Positions 12,701-24,700 of a stretch of 64,000 bases of DNA are shown here, piece by piece. The stretch's first letter is position 1. Each line of letters begins with the position of its first letter. The stretch comes from Phalacrocorax aristotelis (Eukaryota; Chordata; Aves; Suliformes; Phalacrocoracidae), in the NCBI RefSeq assembly GCF_949628215.1, contig NC_134279.1, positions 14,287,541-14,351,540 of the forward strand, given 5' to 3'. The notes under the pieces are model-generated. The model was not told the DNA's origin. It ran no database searches and saw only the letters and a list, made by a program, of their open reading frames with translations. A program made the translations under genes and the position numbers.

Positions 12701-15700
12701 AAACAGACTGAAAATAATGTTGTATAAGAATGTTTATTGTATTGAATAGCCTGTGGATACTGGTAATTGCTTGTCTAGTCCCACAGGAAAACAAGTACTT
12801 CAACCATACATGACATCATCAACATTTTAGGCTGTACTCTGCGAATACATCCAACAGTAAAGCATTTAACACAAGCACAGCTTCCAGGCACATTTACCTT
12901 CTTTCTCAGATCATCTTTCCTATATCCCAAGAGCTCAAGGTATTTAACACGTGACTCTCCTTCAAAGTTCACCTTTAAAAAACAGAAGTTAAAGAATATA
13001 TTGCAATTCACAATTTTTCACTTTCTCCGTTACTGGCACTTCACTTGACTGGCACAAATTACCCAGTGAGAGCTAGTGACTGTGGAGACTGTGTGTAATA
13101 AAGAGAGCTGAAAAGGTCTTCAGCGACTCAGTCACCCAAGCAGGCAGGCCAGGCTTCAATCTGGTTACGTATGTGAAAAATCTGCTTACCTGCTTCACTT
13201 TGAAACCTCTAAATGTTCATAGTGAGAAGGGAAAAGCACATCTAAAGCTGTCCCAAAGTTTTATCCCTTCTCACCAGCTCCCTGTACAAAGATGTACTGA
13301 TGGGGGATGTCAAAAAACAAACGATACCTTCTCCCAAGCCTGGGCTTCTGCCATGATTTCTCATAAACCCTGCAAACACCCCTGGCCCTGAGGACCCTCT
13401 CCTTCTGGTGAGCCACCTCCAATGACAGGGCTTATGGGCACTATTCCCACAGCCTATGCTTTTGGTTCCCAGCATATCTTCTGTGAAAACACCATAATGC
13501 ACAGAAGGAACCATTTCTGCACTGGCTTTCCAAGTCAGCAGGGAACTCCTGAACTGCTGTTCTGCTGTTACCTTTAAGAAGGCCCACACATTTTTCTCAA
13601 AGTCTGCCTGGGCCGTGTCGATTTTCTTCTGACAGTAGCTGACAAAGCCTTCAGACTGCACAGCCTCCTGCAGCTGGTTCGAGCGGGCCAGGAACTCCTT
13701 CTCTGTAACAACCTGGCTCACGTAGACATAGTGATGCTGCTGCTGCTCCATGCCTGGCTGCTGCTGAGACTTGGCATTCTCAAATGTAACCAGCTTGCCT
13801 CCGAACTAGAATTGAGGCACACATGCAGTATATAAAAATAAAAGTATACACTAGAGTGTATATGAAAAAGTATGCACATACACATAAGTATACACATGAT
13901 CTTACATAGAATATAATATAGATAAGCATAGGCTTATCATCCAATGGACAAACATTCCTGACATCAATTGGTTTTTTTTCTACCACCCCGTATTTCTACA
14001 CATGTAAGAAGCTGCTGGATAAGTGGCTACACATTTAATAAGATTTATGAGTACAGCTACTCCTGTACCTGTTTTTTTTCCTCAGGCAAAAGACTGACTA
14101 GAAACTGAGAACTGGGGCTGTGGGTCTGTACAGTGCCCAGCATAAATGGACTATCTAATGATACTGCAATATAATCACCAAAGAAATCTATGCATTGTTA
14201 ATAAATGCTTAGGCATGATGTCTGCCCTGGTCTTGGCAGGCTGTTTTCCAATTAAAAACCTACTGTGAGATGGGCACTACTTACGTAGTGTCACCATTTG
14301 GAGAGAAATTAAATCAACAGAAGAAAAAAAACTGGAAGGGGCTTATAATATTATTTCATTCTATAGCTCAAAGTTAATTTACACAGGTCAGCCCAATAAA
14401 TAACAAAGTCAGCATTACAAAAAGCGAAAAAGACTAGCCAAGAAAAATACTGACAGCTGGAAGACAAGGATGCGTAAGGGAATAAACACCATTATAAAAT
14501 GACAGAGTCTTCAGTGGCTAGGGGACATCACTCCTCTTTCATGTGAGAAAAGTGCATTTAATTTGTGCATCAGATCATGAATAGGCAGACATACAGTGCT
14601 GAAAATTGAGCAGTATTTCAGCAAAGAAATCAATTTCAAGCAGACAGACTAAAGTCTTCAGAAGATCGCTAAGAAATGGCCTACGAGTCTAGAACATAAG
14701 CCAAAGGTGGAGCCAAAAAGCAGATGACACTGCTCTCACAAAAAGCAGGGTCTTGCCACCCTGTCACCTGGCTCCTCTGTAAATCAACCAGCCATGGAGG
14801 AGTCTATCCTTGTGCTGCTACAGCAACTCCTGCTACCTTGATCAGAACTAACCTAAGTATTCTCCACCACACCGACTCTCACATAATAGCTTCAAACTGC
14901 ACTCACATGTCAGATACTTCCACCCTCCCAATGTACATTTGTTTACTCCCAAGCAGGCACTGCACATAAATAAAAGCAAAGTCCTAATCCCAAACAGAAA
15001 GAAACAGGTGCTTGTTGGCAAGACACAACCTCGTTTGTTTTTCCCAAGCATTTTTGTCAATGCTTTTGCTGGCTTGCTGTCCCAAGCACTCAGTCTGGAA
15101 GCTGCTGCAAGCATCTCCCACCATGACAACAAACATGGGAAGTTCTCCCAAGGTAGAACACAACATTGAACCCTTCTCTTCCTAAAGTGTTTTGCAGGTG
15201 CCACCACTATCTCCCTCCCTGCCTGGCTAACCATGCCCAGCCATATCTCCTGCTTACCGAGAATGATGCTCCTACAGGTCGCCGGATCCATTTGGGTGGT
15301 TTCTTTAGGGGCAAAAGAACACTCTGTGGGACAGTCTGCTGGGGAAGCTGCAGGGGCGGGAGGGGCTGTCCCGTACCAAATGGATCAAGGTTGCCAAAAG
15401 ACGATGAAAGCTTCGATAACATAGGAGAAAAAACAAAAGTGGTATATATCTCCAATCAACTAACCACAGGCATTTATTTGCACTGGACTGGTACTCCTGC
15501 AAGCAAGGCTGCATACAGTCCCTGAAGACTTCCTATGAACCCATGTTCTCCCACCTGTTCTGTCTATGTTGAGTTGAACATTTCTCAATACCTGGTCAAC
15601 TTGCTTCTGCCTCAAGCCATCCATGCTGCCTCCCATGATGGAGTAAATGCTGATCCGCCCATCGAACGAAGCCGCAGACAAGACAGCATGGTTCCTGGGA

Positions 15701-18700
15701 CACCACTGGATATCATAGCACCACTGTGTGTTTGTGGGCAACTCATACAGCACCTGGGCAGCAAAAACAAGTCTGACAAATCAGGGCTTTTTTGAAGCAC
15801 TAAATCCAACAGCAGCAATTCTCTTGCCTGCCCTGAGACTGGTCTGTTCTTCCTCCCCAGCAGCCTCCACATCACCACTCCACTAACAGTGGGCAAACCC
15901 TGACAATTGCCAAACAGATTATCATGCACCACGATTCAACTTCCTTCTCCTCCCATTAAATCTTCTGTTTAATCCACACAGGACAAACTACGCAGGCCCA
16001 GTATGCCTGCGCTGTCCCACTGCATGCTGTGAGCTTACTAGTTCATTCAGAGCTAATCAGGGTACCTCTGCACACTACATGGAGACACGGTTTTGGAGGA
16101 AAATTGGGAAAGTTAAAACCTGCACTCTGGGTAGACATGCTCTCCTGCCCTGGAACAGACAAACCCACCACTGTAGCAGACATTTAACCATAAACTAGGA
16201 GAAACTCGAAGAGCAAAATGCTGTCTCACTGTCTCCCAGGAGACTCTTTTATTTTTAATAAAAGCATGTAGTGTGATTCCTCCACATGTAGAGCCTTCCT
16301 AACAGCACAGGATCCAGCTCAGATAACTCATTTACCACCCCACAGCTTTTGCACTTTTGGGCCAACGTCTGAATTTTAGAAACACTTCTCACTGTCCTGT
16401 GGGATTACTGCCCACTGCAGGCAAGAAGCCCTCCAGTGTGCCTGAAGCCCTTTCTTGTGGTCTAGGGGCAAACACTCAAATTGTCTGAAAAAAGAATCTG
16501 CATCCCCTTTGAAAGGTATCCCAGGCCCAAAAGGGTTGGGTGGAACACATTCAAGTAGCTGTCACTGATCTGCCACTATTGTAGTAACCTACAAAATCCT
16601 TCTGGTCTGGATAAAAGTTCTTACACTTACAGAAGAAAGGCAATTGCAACAGTAATTCAGCCACATTGGGCCCAAACTAAAGGAGTAGGAAGCAAATACT
16701 TAGTTTAAGTGGGGCCCTTCCTATCCCTTATAAAGAGCAGGGATCTTACTATTTAGCAGGAGAGCAGCAGTAAGGACAAATACAGAATATGGGCAATACT
16801 AGGAAGGAATCCCACACCACCGAAACAAAAACAAGCTCAGAATGCACACAAACCAAATGCAAGTACACAGGACAGGGAGGAACATCCCACAGAAGCACCA
16901 TTCCTAGGAATGCAAGCACACCAACACCTGCTTTGCATATGCCATTGTGCCACCTCTGAACACAGATTTTTTTAAACCGGTGTCTGTATAATACCTCGCC
17001 CGTGTTAGGGTTGGAGCAGAGAATTTTAGCATCCTTTCCACAGCTAAGTAGCAGCTCCGAATCCGCCATACTCCAAGCAATGGCCAGTACACCCCTGTGT
17101 GAAATGTCATAACCAAAAAAAGTTGAATATAAGTGCAAAATGGTGATAAAGCATATTTATAAGTTGAGTTTCTACATTAACTGAGCATTCCACCTCAAAA
17201 TGCCCTTCTCTTCCTTCCTCTTACAAAAGGAGAAACTTTTCAATGTTATCAGCACTTCATTTATTGGAATAGATGTTTTCTATTTTCTGCATGAAGTGGT
17301 ATGAAAGTGCAGCCATTGTACCTGAAAATTAAATGCAACAGTCATGTGGGAGAACCTGGACACGAATGTAACAAAATGGCTTGCCTGAAGTATCATTAAC
17401 ATACAGTGTGCAAACCTGTAGGTAAGGTCAGTGACTGCAAAGTTTGTCAGCTTCTTTTTATTAGCAGGAGATTCAAGTCAGCAGAACCACCAGCAGCAGT
17501 TTTGGTAGAAGCAGCTACACAGACTCAATTGCTGTTCTCTCTCCTTAAATCAAGTGCTGGTTTTGGGCAATAAGGAAAGTTTCACTAACAATTGAGGATG
17601 GACAAAAAATTAACAAAATATTTCCTTATACCCAAATTTAAGGCATTTACGGGACTGAGGGGCAGAGAGACTGTGCATGCCCACATGTGAGGATGTGCCC
17701 AGGTATACCCTCAGTCCAGTATTCAGGCAAAATCAACCACTAACTCTTTGTTGCTCAGCTCCTTCTCGAAAAGCACAGAAACAAACTAGCAACCTCAGTA
17801 TTTCAGTAGGAAGGTGGGTTTTTGCCAGGGGGTCAGTGGGTGGGTGGGTGAGGTGTGTTCCCTTCAAACCAGCAGGCCCCCAAAAGGCAAGCTTTTCAGG
17901 ACAGAGAGTTGGCTAGCCAGCAAGCCAGCACATAACACTGCCTACTGCTGGAATTGCTGCCTCCAACTACAGGGGCCTTCACAGGGAACCGAGCAAGAAC
18001 CGAGATGTACAAACTGGTACGCAGTCATCAACAGTGCAAACACCATGGAACAGCCGGCTACATAAGGCTCGTACCTTGTATGGCTTTCTAGCACACGAAG
18101 TGGTGAGGAGGCAAATCTTAGGTCCCACATCTGAATCACAGGCAACCTGTCATCCTCTGAGGCCAAAACCATCTGGGTAGCAACATCAGGGTGCCATGCC
18201 AGGCCTGAGCAGTGCATCTGAGGGACAACATCGTGCCACAGTATAAACTAAACTAATAACTAAGCAGCAAAACAAAAGACAAATAGCCTACACCTACATG
18301 CATGGTACAACAGTTGCGAGGGAATTTGCAGCTGTGTTTCTGGGAATTATATCTGACTGCATTCAGATTGCAGTCATTTCCATGAGTGAAGATACTTGCA
18401 GTTAGTTTCCCAAAGTCCTCTCAAACAGATGTCTTTGTGCTGTCTTGTTCACAATCCTATGTTTTAGTGTCAGAAAACTGTAAAGCCCTCTGTACAAACC
18501 TTTTTCTCTAATATTTTTATTGATATTTTAATAAAAACCATTGTTAGGCAGAGGTTATTGTCACGTGAACATTGTGTCACTAGACTACACATGCTGAAGA
18601 CAGCCTACTGTGCTGCTGTTATGTTAGGCAACAAATACATAAAACATTAAGAGTTACACAACTTATAAGAATAAGAGCGCAGGGACTGAGCAGCTACTTC

Positions 18701-21700
18701 AGGAGCACCCATGAGTAAATTTTGATTTGAACTCTTACTGTATCTTCAGAGTTTGTAATAGCAAGGTTCCATTTAAAATATACAGGATTTATACAAATAT
18801 GTCACTCTCCACAAGCTCAACAGGCTCTTTTTTACATTTACACTGCCTGAGGAGCAGGTGTGGTGGTTGTAACTATAGGAGGCAGTGTCCCCTGTAACCT
18901 GCTCAATGGCAACACTCCTCTGTGGCACTCTTTACCACAGACCGTGCCCTCCCCAAGTTCTGCTGCAGCCTGCTCCCATTTCCATGTTCAGATCAGCAGA
19001 AGCACAGGCCCAGCTCTATCAGTCATCAGTGTCCTGCCAGGACTCAGCGTTTGTGCTCATCCCACCCGTAATGTCAATGAAGCCCTCTCTGCCTGAGCAC
19101 TAAGTCATGACGTCACCTGCTCTGCGAAACTAAATGTGCACATCAGCTGTGACCTTATGTCTCCACCACACAAAACATGTAATTTCTGCCTAGCTGAATA
19201 AAATCTTTCTGTGGTAGCCCCAAACAAATCAGTAATGGCTTCCTCCAAACTAACTTATCACTGATAGGAAATCAGAGTGCCTTGCTTCAATCTGCATCTG
19301 ATCATTTTAGTTTAAAACGCTAACAATCCGTCTGTATATACATAGCCTTTTAAGAGAACGCATTAGATATTTAGCATGTTGTATAAAACTGGGCCAGACA
19401 CCAGTATCTTTATATCATGTAAGAATGGGTGCCATGACCTCTCCCCACATGCCAAGTGGGGCCCCACACCTCTCCACAAGGACCTGTGCAGCCATGCAAT
19501 AGCTAACTCACCCGGTTATTGTGGTCACTGACTTTGATGATGGGTTCATTCTTCCTGAGATCCCACACGGTAGCTCGGCCACTAGGGCTGGTGGATGCCA
19601 GGATGTGCTGGACTTGCTTGTTCCATGCGATGCAGCTGATGTCCTCAAGAGGCTGTTGCACACAGAACAGCCTGTCACAACCTTTCCAAATCAAAGACTC
19701 AAAACCTGTTATTTTCAGGACTTGCTAAATGACCAATCTGCAAGGAGACTCATCCCAGGTACTATGTGTGTTCTGGTTTCCTATGTACACATGCTGTAGG
19801 GTAGAACGCCCGAAAACCCTGATTTATAAGCTGTTAGGATTTCTCTGTAACATCTGCATTTTTCTGATCTACAGTATGATACATTAGAAGACTAAGCACA
19901 ACTGCCTTCAAGAACAGGAAATTACTCCATGTAAGCATATGCGGGTACATGAACTGCCCTATTGCCTTGAATTACTAGGTTTTGACTTACAAAAAAAGTT
20001 TGCTTGGAGGAATTCTGTGGGCTTTTTTATTCCCCTCTAACTGCTTATTTTTATTCTGAGAATTAAAACCAAAGTTAACCCAGTCATTGTTGCACTATTA
20101 TTTCCAGCTGTCATTAGGCATATGGACTAAAAGATTTCTCAGCCTAAAAAAATGACTATTAAATATTAAAAAATCCTATACGAGGATCTCTAAGGTGAGT
20201 GTCCTCCAAAATTCCCACATGATAATAAATGAGTCAGATAAAACCAAGTATGCAAACCCACAGAATTTAAACTAAAAATCTTGAAACTGAAAATTACTTC
20301 TTACCCCATTTCCTCACTTCGTTGTCTACAAATTATCATGCTGTAACAAACCCGTTTGCCAGTAACCACAAACTTCTTGTGCAATTTTGTAACAGCTACA
20401 CAATCATACACTCATTGAAACAACTTCCTCCCATTCTTCTTTCTTCACAAGGCACAAAGTACAAAAGGCTATTGTTTTTCCCCATAGATCTTATTTAAGA
20501 GACACAGGCTAAACACTGGCCTTAAGTATAGCAATTAAACACTCCCTGAAACCCATGAAGGTAACTGCCAAACCTACTGCCTCGTCTTCCAACTTCTCAG
20601 TAGCTACTTTTTGTCTTCCTCCTATTTTCCTCAGTCTGTACCTTCATGATCTTCAGATTCATGTATGCAATGAAACATGCAGAGGAAAACTAGAAGATGT
20701 GTAATGGTTATGGATATTTAAAAAGTGGTGTAACCTAAGATACTTGGCTCATTATTACTTGTTGCTTGATAAAATGGAACATTTCTCAAAGACTAAGGGA
20801 ATACTTCAGCATTCCCTGGCCAAATACAATTTTTTAGAAAAAAATCCCAGCATGTGAAGACATGAATCAACTGCTTGTGCAGCCAGCCGAAACTGCAGGT
20901 GTCTTGTGGATAAACTTGACTCCACATCCAGGGCTGCTGCATGGGAAGCAGAGCAAACCACTCATTGCATGGGACCTCTGCATGCTTGCACTTCCAGGCA
21001 CAACCAGGAAACTGCACTCCAGGGTCCAGTCACCCTTGTATGGAGCTGGGCAAAAAAATCACAGCTAGACACAAAGTGTGGCAAAATAGTGCTGTCACAA
21101 CTGACTGACTTCCAAAAGTGTTCACTGAAAGCTAGCTATACTGCCGCTCAGAGCGTACTGTCCTTAAGGACATGGGCTCCTGCCATATGCTTTCAGTCAC
21201 AGGCATGTCACAAGGAGAAAAATCTCAAACCCCACAGTCTAGAAGCACATTACAAAAACTAAGTACCAATAGAACGCCTATTTATGTTGGCCTTCAGGAA
21301 AGCCACTGAAGAACAGCATGCAGGAATATATTTTTCTTTATTTTGATATGGAGAGATCTGTTTTATCACCCCTTAAGGACTGTATCTAACATTGCCAGAA
21401 ATGTAGCTCATGGCTAACTACAATTAACTGCTACACAAGTTAGACTTCAAAAGGCTTCCCCTTCCCTGGAGAGAGCTTTAAAACTGCAGGTTTCAAAGAG
21501 CTCTCAACTTAAGTGACATGCATATTTTTCATTAGCCTGCTCTGCAGTATGTAACAAATACAAATCTGGTACCTGCGTCTTCACTCCTGGTGTCATTGGC
21601 ATGGCAAAATTGTTCAAGTCCCAGATATAGATTTCAGATTCATTAGCTCCAGAGGCCACCAGATTAGTCTGTAAGACACATTAATAGATATTAAAGAGTA

Positions 21701-24700
21701 TTTTCTGCATCAGTTCACAGTCTTAGCTGCTGGAAGGCATGAGATCCACAGGACTGTGCCTATTTCTCCTATCGGCTCAGGATATAGCCTTTGGCTCACA
21801 GAGAGCAGCTTAGGGAAAAAACAAGGTTTTTTTGAGATTGCAGGTAAGACTGAGTAAATTAAAAAAATCCATACAGTGCACTAGACTGGGATGCCAAGAC
21901 CAAAATTCCTGTTTTGTGGAGTGCTCCTCCACTGCACAGCAAACTCCCATGAGGAGGCTGTGGGGGCACAGCCAAAGACAGGTGAGTGGAAAGCAGTGAC
22001 AATTCTTGGCAGGGGCAGACAAGGCTATTGCCACTGCAGAGCTTTGCTCCAGGCAGACCACGACATGCGTGGGACTGGCTGGAAGGAGCGTGGCATTTGT
22101 GCCTCCAACAGTGGACAGCACCCGCCCACAGTGAGTGCAATCATCCAGAGCAATCCTGTGTCTGGGATGCAAAAGCCCAGGCAGGGCGACACAAGCATAG
22201 GGCACCAAACGCCCTTTGATCACATCCCACGGCTGGTGACAAGCAAGACCTGTCTTCATAACAGGCAGAAACAGAAAGGATGCAATTCAGAGAGGACACA
22301 ATGAACACAGGGTGGCCTTGCTGAAAAAGCAAGTGTGTAGGGACAGAAGTGCTACTTAGGAAATGAGTTCAAATGAATTCTTGCACAACTGGTGAAAAAA
22401 AGGAAAAACCAACCCACTGAATCTAGAAGGAAGTAAACGCTCATTAGTGATGGAGGAAAGCTTGTTGGTTTTGAGAGCTCTTCTGCTAAAGAGGCCACGT
22501 TGCTGTGTTTCCTGTTTTGTCTCCTCTTTCTAAGTAACAATACTTAGAGGTCTTGAAGACAGACTTTACCCAACCCCCAAAGGAGATACCTAAAATCTGA
22601 TGTCACCAGAAACATTAGTGAGAGCATGTAAATACTGCCCATGTGATGAGAACAATATTGGGACGGTACACAGGACCTAAAAAATGAGACTGGCTAAAAA
22701 CACCACAGAAGACTACCTCTATTTTATATGTACGCTGAGCTAAAAAGACCCACTAAACTGACAACATAAACTGATGAAGGGAAGGAATGAACCAGACACT
22801 TTAAACTCTCTGATTCCCCATCCTTTAAATTCCAGTAACAGGACAGGTTTTTCCAACTAAATACAAACAGACACTCAAACACCAAATTTAGTTCATGCTT
22901 TTCAGGGGAGTAGAAAGAGACAGAAACGTTTAAGGTTACAAGTTAAGACAGGCCACTCATCTATGACGGTATGTAACGAAGAACAGCAGAAAACCAACCT
23001 GGAACATGTTCACATCGAGCGCTCTTACTGGTCCTGTGTGCTTGTCCTTCTGGGCAATTATTACTTCAGTGTCTCCAGCTACGATTTTGGCTGGGTCATA
23101 CAGAATGACATTCCCATTTTCACCTCCGGCAATCAGGACTCCAGAGACTCTCTCACCTGAGCTCATGTTGTATGGCCCCCAGATCAGCTTGTGGTATCTG
23201 TAAGACACAGAGGTCCCCACAGTTTACAACCACCCACCACCAGCTCCACAAACACTGATGCACCCCATTTTGCTCACCCCAGCTAAAGCCTCTAGACTGC
23301 TGCTAACAGAGCAGACACACCAGAGAAAAGCACTGCCTGCATTTCTCTAGGAATGAGTCTCTGTACTTGCAACCCCTTCTGTCAGAAAGGCAACAGACAC
23401 AGGGTCACAATATGCGCAACCAATAACCTGGTAACCAGCAACATCTCTCATCTCCAGGCTGCAAAAACAGGTAAACGCTCCCAACTGCACCTGATTTTGA
23501 GCTCACCTTTGCAAAATAATAGGAGTAATCAAAGTAAGACTGTAAGCCCATCCAACCACTGCCTGGACATAAACCTCTACTATTTGTGAGCAACTCTTCA
23601 TACAAGAGAGAAAAAAGGTTGAACTAGAAAAATTCCACATCTTTTTCTATATCTGTACTTCTGGATGTACAAACATTTAATCTGCCGTACTGGAGGCTCA
23701 GCAAGTAGTTTATTCACATCACAGACATGCGTCTCTTGGACCACAATCTATTTTCCAGGCTAAATTAAGAGGAATTAAACATACTTCCAGAAATGAAGCA
23801 TTTTCACACCATCTGCAAATACCCAAAATTCCTTCAACTCAGTGAATTTGCTGCATAAGCAAAATAGCATTCCTGTGTATTCAGCCATGCAAGGAAGGAA
23901 TTTCTTCTACATAAGAAGACACACTGTCACATATCAGCTCTCATGCAAGCAGAAAGCAAACCCACATTGACTGGAAGGTGGCAAGGAGTTACTTTAGCAT
24001 TCACCATGTTATTATTAATCTCTTCAATGTCTCTGGACAACCTTAAATTAATTTAGTTAAATCACAGCAACTTCAGCGTGATACTGCAGAAAGCTGAGCA
24101 TATGCTGGGTGAGAAATACTGTAACAGCCAAATGCTCAGTGTCCTAGCATAGTGTTCAGATTACAGTGGGGGTAAACCAAAGAACAACGCTATGAACGGA
24201 AATTGGTCTGTGATATCAGACAGAACCCTTCCCTGAGTACGATTTTTATACTTCTGCACCTAACTATTCAAGGTTATGAGAAATGGAGTGACCAGCAAGG
24301 GTTGTCCACACTCTGCCAGCAACATTCAACAGGATTTATAATAATCCAAAATGAAAGCAGACAACAGTCATAAACAAAAAACAAAGTTAACTGTGCAATT
24401 ACTTTCCTCTTGCCCTCTGCTCTTTCCAAGACAAACTATGGCACTATAAAAGCAGTGCAAAACTTTCCTTGGAGAACGATTAACAAAGCCTACTGCAGGA
24501 TTCATCTCTTTGGGTTTAATTACCTGGACATTTCCATTTGCTGCAAACCAAAATAAAGCCTGACATATACATTGCTAGTCAGAGCACTTCTTGTTATCTT
24601 TTAAAAAAATAAAATAAAAATCAACAATCAATGCCCTTTGTAATGCATTTTCTGGGGCAAAGTCAAATCGTGTTGCTCACCAAAGGAAGTACTTTCAAAG

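Larger units (their letters stand above)
6540..12897. other. SEC31A introns between exons 15 and 11
   Basis: These introns cover 6540-7190, 7264-9630, 9709-10425 and 10477-12897. They hold a CR1 LINE fragment (7730-8035) and a 15-base T run (10303-10317). The rest shows no gene or named repeat. Confidence 0.6.
12973..19511. other. SEC31A introns between exons 11 and 5
   Basis: The longer introns are 12973-13571, 13806-15257, 15754-16994, 17095-18074 and 18218-19511. A short GTGG run lies at 17836-17850. A small CCCCAC/GTGGGG hairpin near 19443-19462 is unremarkable. No RNA gene or repeat family is recognised. Confidence 0.55.
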